In this document: positions 34,471 through 43,155 of the stretch, piece after piece
Layout: each line of letters opens with the position of its first letter
Position numbering within the stretch: the stretch's first letter is position 1
Source of the DNA: Planctomycetota bacterium
GTDB lineage: Bacteria > Planctomycetota > UBA1135 > GCA-002686595
DNA length: 64,000 bases
Assembly (NCBI GenBank): GCA_029259595.1
Contig: JAJDEW010000103.1
Span: 31,909-95,908, forward strand
Direction of reading: 5' to 3'
The notes under the pieces: model-generated
Database searches by the model: none
What the model was told of the DNA's origin: nothing
What the model saw: the letters and a program-made list of their open reading frames with translations, nothing else
Program-made: the position numbers and the translations under genes

Positions 34471-35753
34471 TCCTCGACGCCCTAAGCACGGCCGTCGCCG
34501 TGGCTCGCAAGGAGCTCGTCTCCGCCGTGCGCGATCGACAGACGCTCGTCTACACGATCGTGCTGCCGCTCGCGCTCTACCCCGCCATCTTCTGGGTGAT
34601 GCTGCAGGGCTACGCCTACCTCGAAGGGCGCGACCGTCAAACGCAGACGCATGCCGCCGTGTTCGTCGAACATGCCGCGGGCTTCGACGCCGACGACGTG
34701 GTCGCCGCGCTCGAGGACGGCGACGACCGGCGCAACAAGGGTCCGTTCTCGGCCTGGGGCGAGGACGGTGGCGTGGACGAGGCGACCATCCGCGAGCTCC
34801 TGGCCGAGGTCGAGGACGAAGAGGACGGGGCCGCCCCGCTCGATTGTGTCGTCGCCGTGCGCAGCGAGCCTCCTGGTACGCGCGTCTGGTACGACTCGAC
34901 GAGCAGTCGCTCGAACCTGGCGGCCGAGCGGGTCGAAGAACGCCTCCGGAAGCTGGCCGAGGACCTGCGTCGACGCGCCTTCGAGGACCCGCGCGCGCTG
35001 CTCGCCTTCGAGGTCCAGCGCCACGACATCGCCAGCGAGCACGGCCTCGGCGGCTTCATCCTGTCGTTCATCCTCCCGATGGTGTTCGTCTTCATGTCGG
35101 TGATGGGCTGCTTCTATCCGGCCGTCGACGTGACGGCCGGCGAGATCGAGCGCGGCACCGCGGAGACGACCATGCTCCTGCCGCGTCCGCGCCTCGGCAT
35201 CCACCTCGGCAAGATCCTCGCCGTGGCGACCGCGGGCCTCGTGGCGACGAGCCTGAACTTCGCGGGCATGGCCCTGGCGGCGGAATACCTGCTCGCGAGC
35301 TTTCCCGAGCGCCCGCTCGAGATCCGCATCCCGTGGGGCGCCTTCCTGCCGATGCTCCCGTTCGCGCTGTCGTTCGTGTTCTTCGTCAGCGCCTTTCTGG
35401 TCGGCGTCGCGTCGCTCACGAAGACCTTCAAGCAGGGCCAGTCCCTGCTCGGCGCGGTTCAGCTGGTCGTGATCCTGCCGGCGATGATCGGCATCATCCC
35501 CGGCGTCGAGCTCACGCCCGCGCTGGCCTGCGTGCCCGTCATGCAGACCGTCCTCGCCTTGCGCGAGCTCCTCCAACCCGGGGCGCTGGAGAGCCTGCCC
35601 GCGCTCCTGATCGTCGCGCTGACCCAGCTCGTCTACGCCGGCCTCGCCATCGCGTTCGCTCTCCGGTTGACCGGGCGCGAGTCGAGCGGCGACGGCAGCG
35701 TGTCTCCCCGGCGCTTCCTTTCCTTGCTGCGCGCCCGCGCCACTCCCCGATGA
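34467..35753 (+). CDS. ABC-2 type permease (NatB-like)
   Basis: About 428 residues if TTG 34467 (overlapping the previous stop) is used; GTG 34500 is an alternative. One N-terminal helix (LVYTIVLPLALYPAIFWVML) is followed by a ~170-residue extracytoplasmic domain and then a cluster of five to six helices beginning GLGGFILSFILPMVFVFMSVMG. GEIERGTAETTMLLPRPRL is the ABC-2 coupling segment. This matches the NatB family of sodium/drug-extruding ABC-2 permeases. Next genes are the cognate ATPase and a second, fused permease, all with overlapping stops and starts. Confidence 0.88.
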   Translation: MILDALSTAVAVARKELVSAVRDRQTLVYTIVLPLALYPAIFWVMLQGYAYLEGRDRQTQTHAAVFVEHAAGFDADDVVAALEDGDDRRNKGPFSAWGEDGGVDEATIRELLAEVEDEEDGAAPLDCVVAVRSEPPGTRVWYDSTSSRSNLAAERVEERLRKLAEDLRRRAFEDPRALLAFEVQRHDIASEHGLGGFILSFILPMVFVFMSVMGCFYPAVDVTAGEIERGTAETTMLLPRPRLGIHLGKILAVATAGLVATSLNFAGMALAAEYLLASFPERPLEIRIPWGAFLPMLPFALSFVFFVSAFLVGVASLTKTFKQGQSLLGAVQLVVILPAMIGIIPGVELTPALACVPVMQTVLALRELLQPGALESLPALLIVALTQLVYAGLAIAFALRLTGRESSGDGSVSPRRFLSLLRARATPR

Positions 35754-36547
35754 CGCTTCCCAGCTCGAACACCGTCGACGCGATCCGAACCACCGACCTG
35801 CGCAAGACCTTCCCCGATCCGGAGGGAGGTCGCGGCGCGAACGAAGTCGAGGCGGTGCGCGGCATCGACCTCGCCTGCCACTACGGCGAGATCTATGGCC
35901 TCCTGGGACCGAACGGCGCGGGCAAGACGACGACCCTGCGGATGCTCGCGACGATCCTGGTTCCGAGCTCGGGCGGCGGGACGCTCGACGGGGTCGACTT
36001 CGTGGCGCGACCGCTCGAGGCCCGGCGCCGGATCGGCTTCCTGTCGGCTTCCACGGGCCTGTACCCGCGCCTCACTCCGCGCGAAACGCTGACGTACTTC
36101 GGAAGCCTGCACGGGATCACGAAGGACGTCCTCGGGGCCCGCGTCGAAGAGCTCGTCGGCACCTTCGACCTCACCGCCTTCGCCGATCGTCGGTGCGAGA
36201 CGCTTTCGAGCGGCCAACGCCAGCGCACCTCGATCGCGCGCGCGGTCCTGCACGATCCGCCCGTTCTGATCCTCGACGAGCCCACGACCGGGCTCGACAT
36301 TCTCGCGACGAGCGACATGATCGACTTCATCGCGACGCGCAAGGACGAGGGACGTTGCGTCCTGTTCAGCACACACATCCTCTCCGAGGCCGAGCGCCTC
36401 TGCGACCGGATCGGTGTGATCGACCGCGGCCGTTTGCTGGCCTCGGGAACGATCGACGAGCTGCGCGAACAAACCGGAGAAACGTACCTGGACCGCGTCT
36501 TCCGCGCGCTCGTGGCCGATAGCCGCAAGGCGGAGGCGCCGGCGTGA
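35750..36547 (+). CDS. ABC transporter ATP-binding protein (NatA-like)
   Basis: 265 residues, started at ATG 35750 which overlaps the permease TGA. Walker A is GPNGAGKTT, Q-loop region FLSASTGLYPRLT, signature LSSGQRQRTS, Walker B PVLILDEPTTGLD and the His switch STHILSEAE. NatA proteins share this compact layout and the ERLCDRIGVIDRGRLLASGT ending. The protein energises the flanking permeases; by family it may extrude sodium or another cation, or an antimicrobial, but the substrate is not shown. Confidence 0.94.
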   Translation: MTLPSSNTVDAIRTTDLRKTFPDPEGGRGANEVEAVRGIDLACHYGEIYGLLGPNGAGKTTTLRMLATILVPSSGGGTLDGVDFVARPLEARRRIGFLSASTGLYPRLTPRETLTYFGSLHGITKDVLGARVEELVGTFDLTAFADRRCETLSSGQRQRTSIARAVLHDPPVLILDEPTTGLDILATSDMIDFIATRKDEGRCVLFSTHILSEAERLCDRIGVIDRGRLLASGTIDELREQTGETYLDRVFRALVADSRKAEAPA

Positions 36548-38490
36548 CGAAGCCCGTGCGCAAGCCGCGGGTCATTCTGACGGTGTTTCGCACCGAGGTG
36601 CGCCGGCTCCTGCGGGACACGCGGGCGTTGTTCACGGCGGTGATCCTGCCGATGCTGCTCTATCCCGTGATGTTCCTCGGAATGGACCGGCTGGAGGAGG
36701 TCTCGGAGAGCTCGCTCGATGGGCGCAGCGTGCGTGTGGCGTACGACCTCCACGCGCTGGACGAAGAGCTCGCCACGCGCGTCCTGGAACGCCTCGAAGC
36801 GGCCGACGCCGAGCTCGAGTTGGCCGCCCTCGAGCTGGGTAGCGAGCAGGAGGCCGCCGCGCTGGTCGACGACGCCTTCGAGCTGTTTCTCGAGGGGCGC
36901 GCGCCCGACCGCGCGGGGGACTTGCCCCGCGCCGTGCTCGTCTTCGACCGCTCGAGCACGCTTTCGAACGAAGCGGAGGAGCGGGTCGGCGACGTGCTGC
37001 GCGAGCTGCAGGACGAGATCCGGACCGAACGCGTCGTGCGCGCGGGCCTGCGAGATCCGGCCGAGGTCCTGGCCGTCGAGCGCCAGGACGTCGCGGCCGC
37101 CGAGGACGCCGCGGGACGCAACCTGGGGCGCTGGCTCCCGTTCCTCGCAATCCTGATGCTGATCTCGGGCGGGTCGTTCGCGGCCCTGGACGCCTTCGCC
37201 GGCGAGCGCGAACGCGGCACGCTCGAGACCTTGCTGGTCCATCCCACGCCGGGCCTCTCGATCGCGATCGGCAAGTTCCTCGTCGTGCTCGCGACCGGCA
37301 CGGCCGCCCTCGTCGGCAACCTCGCGAGCTTCGCGCTCACCCTGGAACTGGGCTTGGGCAAGCTCGCGGAGAGCGCGGCCGGCGGCGCACCGCCCCTCGC
37401 GCGCATGGGGCTGGCGGTGCTGGCCTTCCTGCCGACGGCACTGCTTCTGACCGCGCTCCTGTGTCTCGTCTCTGCGCGCGCACGGAGCTTCCGCGAGGGC
37501 CAGAACTACGTGATGCCGCTCGCGCTCCTCGCCATGGGGCCGGCGGCCCTCTCGACCGTCGACCGCGTCGAGCTGACGTCCATGCTGGCGCTGGTGCCGA
37601 TCGCGGGGCCGGCGGTCCTGGTCCGTGACGTGCTCTCCGGCGCCGCGCAGCTCGGCCCAGCGCTCTTGTGCGTGCTGGCTTCCGCGGTCTACTCGGTCGT
37701 CGCGCTCTCACGGCTCGCGCACACGCTCGACGCCGAACGCCTGCTGTCCGACCGCCCCGCCCGTGCGGACCGCGGACGCAGGGGCGAAGAGGCCCGCCGC
37801 GCGCTGCGCTACGGCCTCGTCGCGATCGGCGTGGTCTACATCGTCGGCGGCCGGCTCCAGGCCTGGAACCCGGTCTGGGGACTCGTCCTGACCCTGTGGG
37901 TGTGCGTCACGGCGATCGCGTTCGTCTACGCCCGGGGTCGTGCCGGACGCGAGGACCTTACGCTGGCGAGCGCGCTCGGATTGCGCTTGCCGTCCTGGAA
38001 GCTCGTCGCCGTCGCGGCCTGCGCGGCCCCCGCCGTGGCCTTCCTGAACCGCTTCGTGTTCGAGCTGCAGGAGCGCGTCTTGCCGGCGCCCGAGCTGGCG
38101 CTGCCGGAGGCCCTCACGAGCCTCTCGCCGCTCGCACTCGTCCTGCTCGTCGCCCTCTCCCCCGGCATCTGCGAAGAGCTCCTGTTCCGTGGCGCACTGC
38201 AGAACGGGCTCGCGAAGGACTTGCCGCCCGTGCGCGTCGTGCTGTGGCAGGCGCTCCTGTTCGGAGCCGTGCACGCGTCGATCTACCGCTTCGTTCCGAC
38301 GGCGCTGGTCGGCGCCTTGCTTGCCCTGCTGACGCTGCGGGCGCGCAGCGTCGTGCCGGCCATGGTCCTGCACACGTCCTACAATGCGCTGCTCGCGCTC
38401 GAGCTGCTCGAAGGACCGGGCGCGGGCCTCGTGGCCGGATTCCTGCTCGTCCCCGCCGTCTTCCTCTGGCTGAGGAGCGCACGCCCATGA
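36544..38490 (+). CDS. ABC-2 permease fused to a CPBP-family intramembrane metalloprotease
   Basis: 648 residues, GTG start overlapping the ATPase stop. The first ~400 residues are a NatB-like permease: one helix, a periplasmic domain (~35-195), then helices with GERERGTLETLLVHPTPGLSIAIGKFLV as the coupling segment. The last ~230 residues are a CPBP/Abi protease domain: SPGICEELLFRGALQNGL (EExxxR, ~544), LLFGAVHASIYRF (FxxxH) and VLHTSYNALLAL (HxxxN/D) supply the glutamate and histidine zinc ligands. CPBP proteases process prenylated or bacteriocin-related substrates. The fusion suggests cleavage linked to export. Downstream is another HEXXH protein. Confidence 0.9.
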   Translation: MTKPVRKPRVILTVFRTEVRRLLRDTRALFTAVILPMLLYPVMFLGMDRLEEVSESSLDGRSVRVAYDLHALDEELATRVLERLEAADAELELAALELGSEQEAAALVDDAFELFLEGRAPDRAGDLPRAVLVFDRSSTLSNEAEERVGDVLRELQDEIRTERVVRAGLRDPAEVLAVERQDVAAAEDAAGRNLGRWLPFLAILMLISGGSFAALDAFAGERERGTLETLLVHPTPGLSIAIGKFLVVLATGTAALVGNLASFALTLELGLGKLAESAAGGAPPLARMGLAVLAFLPTALLLTALLCLVSARARSFREGQNYVMPLALLAMGPAALSTVDRVELTSMLALVPIAGPAVLVRDVLSGAAQLGPALLCVLASAVYSVVALSRLAHTLDAERLLSDRPARADRGRRGEEARRALRYGLVAIGVVYIVGGRLQAWNPVWGLVLTLWVCVTAIAFVYARGRAGREDLTLASALGLRLPSWKLVAVAACAAPAVAFLNRFVFELQERVLPAPELALPEALTSLSPLALVLLVALSPGICEELLFRGALQNGLAKDLPPVRVVLWQALLFGAVHASIYRFVPTALVGALLALLTLRARSVVPAMVLHTSYNALLALELLEGPGAGLVAGFLLVPAVFLWLRSARP

Positions 38491-39500
38491 GTCTCGCAGC
38501 CTTGCTCCTCGCCCTTCCCGTCTCCGTTCCGTCGGAGCGCTGCGTTCCGGGCGCTCCGGGCGCTCCTGGCGCGGACGTCGCCATCGAATGGCACGTCGCG
38601 CCGGTGGTCGAGCTCTGGTTCGAGGTTCGCGCCTTGGCCGCGTCCGACGACGAGCCCCAGGGCGAGCTCGCCGGCGCGGTCGCCGCCGCCCGCGCCGCGC
38701 TCGATGCGCTCGGCTCGGAGCGGGCCTTCGGCCTGCTCGAGGGGCGGCTGGAGGACTGCCAGGACGTCGACGACCTGGCCGCGGCCTTCGGCTCGCTCCC
38801 GCGCCGCTTCACGCTGCGCACGGCGCGCGGCCCGCGCGAGATCGACCTGCACGAAACCGGCGCGCGCCTGGTCGCCGCCCTGCGTCCCCTGGAAGAAGCC
38901 TGGACGAGGGAGACTTGGCCGGCACGCAAGCGGGAGCTCGACGCGCGACGCGACCAGCTCCAGGTCTTCTTCGAGCGGGGCGAGGCCCGAGCTTGGAGTC
39001 GGCTGTGCGAGCTTTTCGAGTTCGCATCCGGCTCACAGACGGTCCCGATCTGGCTCGTGACCCGCGCGCCGGCTCCCGGCGGCTTCACGCACCGGGCCCG
39101 CAAGCTCGGCGCCGCGAGCTTCATCGCCCTGCGGTCCGCCGCCGAACGCGGCCTGTCCGAGCTGGCGGAGATCGCGCTGCACGAGGGCCTGCACGCGCTC
39201 GAAGTGCGTCACCCGCGCGACACCCTGTTCCACGCCCTCCATGCCGCGCTCGAGGCGGCCGGACGAGCTCCGGGCGATCCGGCTGCACGCAACGCCGTCC
39301 ACGCCCTCTTCTTCGCCGCGGCCAGCGCGGTGGTGCAGGCCGAGCTCGATCCCGGGCACGTGCCCTACGGCGAAAGCTCGGGCCTCTACGACCGGGCCGG
39401 GCCGGAGGCGGCCCGGGTGCGCGCGCTCTGGAAACGCTATGCCGCGGGCGAGCTCGCGCGCGCGGCGTTCCTGGACGCCTTCGTCGAAGCGTCCGACTGA
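38487..39500 (+). CDS. Uncharacterised protein with an HEXXH motif
   Basis: 337 residues, ATG overlapping the stop of the permease-CPBP gene. A hydrophobic start (LAALLLALPVSVPS) may be a short signal peptide. The middle is charged and helical. The feature of note is AEIALHEGLHALEVRH (~residue 230), an HEXXH that could bind zinc, followed by FHALHAALEAAG and a second helical region. I recognise no family. As the last gene of a translationally coupled ABC operon it may be an accessory peptidase, or the motif may be coincidental. Confidence 0.7.
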   Translation: MSLAALLLALPVSVPSERCVPGAPGAPGADVAIEWHVAPVVELWFEVRALAASDDEPQGELAGAVAAARAALDALGSERAFGLLEGRLEDCQDVDDLAAAFGSLPRRFTLRTARGPREIDLHETGARLVAALRPLEEAWTRETWPARKRELDARRDQLQVFFERGEARAWSRLCELFEFASGSQTVPIWLVTRAPAPGGFTHRARKLGAASFIALRSAAERGLSELAEIALHEGLHALEVRHPRDTLFHALHAALEAAGRAPGDPAARNAVHALFFAAASAVVQAELDPGHVPYGESSGLYDRAGPEAARVRALWKRYAAGELARAAFLDAFVEASD

Positions 39501-39513
39501 GGCCGGAGGGGGC

Positions 39514-39642
39514 TCAGCTGCGCTTGCCCTTCTTCTGCTTGGACTTCGCCTTCGACACGGACTTGCCGGAGCCCATGCCGATGTGCTTGACGCGCTTGCG
39601 GCCGCGGGTCGGGCCGCCGGATTTGATCTGGAATTGAGCCAT
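39514..39642 (-). CDS. Small very basic protein (42 aa)
   Basis: ATG 39642 to TGA 39514 gives MAQFQIKSGGPTRGRK followed by RVKHIGMGSGKS and a Lys/Ser tail ending KQKKGKRS. Of 42 residues about 16 are Lys or Arg and none is acidic. It lies 66 nt downstream of the sulfatase-like gene on the same strand, and converges on the HEXXH gene. Such peptides are often nucleic-acid or ribosome binders. I know no family for it; codons look like those of neighbouring genes, which supports translation, but no Shine-Dalgarno is evident. Confidence 0.55.
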   Translation of the reverse strand: MAQFQIKSGGPTRGRKRVKHIGMGSGKSVSKAKSKQKKGKRS

Positions 39643-39708
39643 GGAACCGGTTCGTCAGGGGAAATCGAGCCGGAGAGGGTAGCCGCGGCATCCACCGCCG
39701 GCAAGCCT

Positions 39709-41658
39709 TCACTCGCCGGCGTAGCCCAGGGCCCGCAGGGCGTCGGCCTGATCGACGAGCTCGCCCTGCACCTCGGCGTCGCGGGCGTCCTTGTCCTGCC
39801 GCAGGACCTCGAGGCGCGCCTTCAGGTCCTCGAAGACCTCCGGGAAGGCGGCCTGCACGTCGACGGCACCCAGGGCATCCGAACGCAGATCGTGCAAGGC
39901 GAAGCGCACGTCGGCGCCCAGACCACGGCGCACCAGCTTCCAGGGACCGAGGTAAAGCGCGATCCGGACGTCGTCGGGACGGATGTGGTCGCGGTCCTCC
40001 ACGAGCACGGTCCGCTCCGTCGCACCGGCACGGGCCAGGGCTACGAGGTCCTGGCCATCGATCGGACCCTCGGGCGCGAGCCCGGCGAGCCCCAGCAGGG
40101 TCGGCGCCACGTCGACGCCGGTGACAGGCGTCTTGACGCGCCCGGACAGGGGCGAGCTGCCCGGCATCCGAACGATCAGGGGCACGCGCACCTGGGGCTC
40201 GTAGATGTCCTCGTGCTTCCAGACGCCGGCCTCGCCGAAGGCCTCGCCGTGATCGGCGGTCAGGACCAGCGCGGTATCGGCGAAGTCGAGCTTGCCCAGG
40301 AAGTCGTCGACGGTCGCATCCAGGTCGTAGATTTCGGCGTCGTACAGGTCCCCCAGGTGGCGACGGTCCTCGGCATCGGGCTCGTAGCCCTTGCGCCAGG
40401 CGTCGCTGCGGAAGAGGTAGCCGTCCATCGGGCCCGAGTAGGGCCGCACGAGGCGCTCGCCGCCCTCGCCTTCGGGCACGTAGGGCCAGTGCACGTCGTA
40501 GAGGTTCACGAAAACGAACCAGGGGCGCTCGTCGTCGCGCTCGATCCAGCGCAGGGCGCGTGCGAGAACCTGGCTCGCCGGGCGCTGGAAGTCCTGGATC
40601 CAGTGCGGCTGGCCGTTGTTGCGCAGCGCCGGGATGCGGCTCGCGAGGAGCGCCTGCAAGTCGTGGACGAGACCCCAGGCGTAGGTGTCGCAGACGGGCG
40701 GATCGACTTCGTCGTCGTAGACGTCGAACCCGTAGCGGATGCCCGTGCGCCCGGCCAGCACGTCGGTCCCGACGAAGGCTCCGGTGCGGTAGCCGGCCGC
40801 CTGCAGGGTCGCCGCGATCGACATCGCCTTGCGCGGGTCGTAGCGGGTCGCGAGCAGCCGCGCCCCGTGAGTCGACGGCAGCGCGCCGGTCAGGAGCGAG
40901 ACGTGCGAGGTGAACGTGAAGATCGCGACCGAGCGCGAGTTTTCGAAGACGAGCGCGTCCTCGGCCAGCTCGGCCAGATGGGGCGAGGTCTCGCGCTCGT
41001 AGTCGTAGGCCAGGAGGCGATCGGAGCGACAGGTGTCCCACACCATGAGGAGCAGGTTGGGCTTGCCCGCGGCGCTCGACGTCGCGCCCGCGGCCCGCAC
41101 GCCGAACGGCAGGAACAGGCCGCAAACGAGCGCCAAGGCCGCGAAGGGCACGGTCCAGCGCGGGCGCGCAAAGCGCTCCAAGGCGCGCCGCAGCCCGAAC
41201 AGGAGCCCGAAGGCGAGCAGCACGAAGCACAGCGTTTCGAGCCAGGGCCGCGCGGACGAGAGCCCGACGAGGTCGCCACCGATGCCGGTGAAGCGATCGA
41301 GCGAGGCGTGCGCGACGATCGGGAGCACCATCCAGGAGAAGAGCACGAAGGCCACGGCGAGCCGCGCGGGCTCGCCCGTGAACAAGCGCCGGCGCAGGCG
41401 CAACGTCACCCAGGCCGGAACGAGAGCGAGGGCTCCGAGCACCGACCACAGCACCGTCGTCTGTAGGAACAGGCGCGCCTCGGTCGGCCGCCAGGGATGG
41501 TCCAGGCGCACGAGCACGCTCTCGGTCGCGGCCAGGAAGACGACCAGGGTGGGCAGGACCGTGACGAGCGTCACGAGCGGCGAGCGGGTGCGAACGGGTT
41601 GGTCGGCGGGAGTCACGCAGGGCTCATCGGCCGCTGGATGCGGCCGGTTGAGGGGCAT
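39709..41658 (-). CDS. Membrane sulfatase-family (alkaline phosphatase superfamily) protein
   Basis: 649 residues from ATG 41658, which overlaps the upstream gene by 35 nt; GTG 41616, just after that stop, would give 635. Four to five N-terminal helices (VTLVTVLPTLVVFLAATES.., VLWSVLGALALVPAWV, LETLCFVLLAFGLLFGL, VPFAALALVCGLFLPFG) precede a periplasmic catalytic domain starting PNLLLMVWDTCRSDR (metal Asp). LTADHGEAFGEAG supplies Asp-His ligands. Where classical sulfatases have CxPSR before LLTG, this has TFTSHVSLLTG, so no formylglycine is expected; a Thr nucleophile as in phosphoethanolamine transferases is possible. A TPR-free tail ends in LRALGYAGE, common in this group. Confidence 0.88.
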   Translation of the reverse strand: MPLNRPHPAADEPCVTPADQPVRTRSPLVTLVTVLPTLVVFLAATESVLVRLDHPWRPTEARLFLQTTVLWSVLGALALVPAWVTLRLRRRLFTGEPARLAVAFVLFSWMVLPIVAHASLDRFTGIGGDLVGLSSARPWLETLCFVLLAFGLLFGLRRALERFARPRWTVPFAALALVCGLFLPFGVRAAGATSSAAGKPNLLLMVWDTCRSDRLLAYDYERETSPHLAELAEDALVFENSRSVAIFTFTSHVSLLTGALPSTHGARLLATRYDPRKAMSIAATLQAAGYRTGAFVGTDVLAGRTGIRYGFDVYDDEVDPPVCDTYAWGLVHDLQALLASRIPALRNNGQPHWIQDFQRPASQVLARALRWIERDDERPWFVFVNLYDVHWPYVPEGEGGERLVRPYSGPMDGYLFRSDAWRKGYEPDAEDRRHLGDLYDAEIYDLDATVDDFLGKLDFADTALVLTADHGEAFGEAGVWKHEDIYEPQVRVPLIVRMPGSSPLSGRVKTPVTGVDVAPTLLGLAGLAPEGPIDGQDLVALARAGATERTVLVEDRDHIRPDDVRIALYLGPWKLVRRGLGADVRFALHDLRSDALGAVDVQAAFPEVFEDLKARLEVLRQDKDARDAEVQGELVDQADALRALGYAGE

Positions 41659-42274
41659 TCGCCGCTTGTGGGGCCCGCAGCTCCACACCCGCCACGCGGA
41701 CCTCGAGGAAGGCCCCTTCGATGTCCCGGGCCAGGGCCTGGGGCAGTCGCTCGAGCACCCAGACGACGTGTTCGGCCAGGCGCAGGGCGGCGCTCTCGGC
41801 GGGAAGCTCCGCGTCCACGACCAGGATGAAGCGCGCGCTCTCGGCGTCCAGCGTGCCCGGCCCGAGCGGAACGGGCGCCGGCAGGTCGATGACGACGGCC
41901 ATCCCCTCGGGATGCGAAAGGTCCTGGGTGAGGGTCGCGGGATCGAGCCCCCAGAAGACGAGCGTACCGTCGGCCGCGCGCACGGCATGCGTCACGAGCC
42001 ACGGGACCTCGTGCGAAAAGCGCGCGATCTTGGCGATGCGGTGATGGATGTTAGGCGCCATCGAGCGCTCCCACTGCTGCACACGTCCCTCGTCGGTCGT
42101 CGGCGCGCTCGCCAGCTCGGCCTCGAGCTCGGCCGCGATACGGGGCTGCTTGTAGTGGTAGTAGAACGCGCCCGAACCCAGCCCCAGGAAGACGACGAAG
42201 CCCAGGACGAGGAGGCCGTTCCAGCGGGGTTCCCCCGCAGGGGTCTTCTGCACGACACGGGTGGCAAACGACAT
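41624..42274 (-). CDS. Single-pass membrane protein of unknown function
   Basis: 216 residues: a short cytoplasmic segment, one transmembrane helix (NGLLVLGFVVFLGLGSGAFYYHY, ~18-40) and a periplasmic region with helix (RIAAELEAELASA) then beta strands (LVFWGLDPATL, GMAVVIDLPAPV, RFILVVDAEL, VRVAGVEL). No motif is recognised. It overlaps the start of the sulfatase-like gene, so they form an operon. Confidence 0.72.
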   Translation of the reverse strand: MSFATRVVQKTPAGEPRWNGLLVLGFVVFLGLGSGAFYYHYKQPRIAAELEAELASAPTTDEGRVQQWERSMAPNIHHRIAKIARFSHEVPWLVTHAVRAADGTLVFWGLDPATLTQDLSHPEGMAVVIDLPAPVPLGPGTLDAESARFILVVDAELPAESAALRLAEHVVWVLERLPQALARDIEGAFLEVRVAGVELRAPQAANAPQPAASSGR

Positions 42275-42425
42275 CCGGCCATCTTCGGCCCGCGGTCCGA
42301 GGTTGTCCAGGTCGGTGCGTACACGCCCGGACGATCGACGGCGACAGCGCTCCCCACGAGGCGGCTGGCGACGCGTGCGAACGAGGTGGGATGGATGTGG
42401 ACCAGCGGGTTAGGCTCTGCGCCTG

Positions 42426-43148
42426 ATGGCCAAGCGCCGCATCTTCATCGGAGACATCCAGGGTTGCCGGAGCGAGCTCGAGCGGTTGCTCGAAGCCCTC
42501 CGCTACGACCGCACCCACGACGAACTGCATCCGGTCGGAGACCTCGTCAACCGTGGGCCGGATTCCCTCGGCGTGCTGCGGCTCTTGAAGCGCGAACAAG
42601 CGGGCGGGGTGCTCGGCAACCATGACCTGCACCTGATCCAGCGCCACGCCGGCCTGCGCGCAGCGGCGCGGCGTGACACGCTGGACGACGTCCTCGCCGC
42701 GGACGACGCGTCAGAGCTCGTCGCCTGGCTCGCGCAACGCCCCTTCCTGCGCCGCTTCGACGATCTCGTGTTGGTCCACGCCGGTCTCCATCCGCTCTGG
42801 CGCGACCCCGTCGTCGAGCTCGACCGAGCGGACCCCGCACGACCCTCCGCCGCCGCACGCTTCGCCGTCACCGTGCGCACCTGCGACCCTGCCGGCAGCC
42901 TGCCGGATGCGGACCACCCGGCGCCCGGCCCGCCCTTTCGACCGTGGTACGAGTACTACGAACCCGAGCGCTTCGGACAACGACGCGTGGTCTTCGGACA
43001 CTGGGCGGCGCGCGGACTCGTCGACGAACCGCACGCCCTCGGCCTCGACACGGGCTGCGTCTGGGGCAACCGCCTGACCGCCTGGATCCCTGAAGAACGA
43101 CGCCTGCTCTCCGTCCCGGCCGAACGAGCCTGGGCCGAGATCGGCTGA
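42426..43148 (+). CDS. apaH: ApaH-like symmetrical diadenosine-tetraphosphatase/metallophosphatase
   Basis: 240-residue calcineurin-like phosphoesterase. Metal-site motifs in order: IFIGDIQGCRSEL (GDxxG), PVGDLVNRGPDS (GDxVxRG), VLGNHDLHL (GNHD), LVHAGLHPLW and FGHWAARG. GDIQGC and GDLVNRGPDS are the ApaH form, which hydrolyses Ap4A to two ADP and controls alarmone levels. The protein is ~40 residues shorter than E. coli ApaH and has a compact lid, so a different nucleotide or phosphoprotein substrate is possible. Convergent with the DprE1-like gene, 7 nt apart. Confidence 0.88.
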   Translation: MAKRRIFIGDIQGCRSELERLLEALRYDRTHDELHPVGDLVNRGPDSLGVLRLLKREQAGGVLGNHDLHLIQRHAGLRAAARRDTLDDVLAADDASELVAWLAQRPFLRRFDDLVLVHAGLHPLWRDPVVELDRADPARPSAAARFAVTVRTCDPAGSLPDADHPAPGPPFRPWYEYYEPERFGQRRVVFGHWAARGLVDEPHALGLDTGCVWGNRLTAWIPEERRLLSVPAERAWAEIG

Positions 43149-43155
43149 GCCGCCG

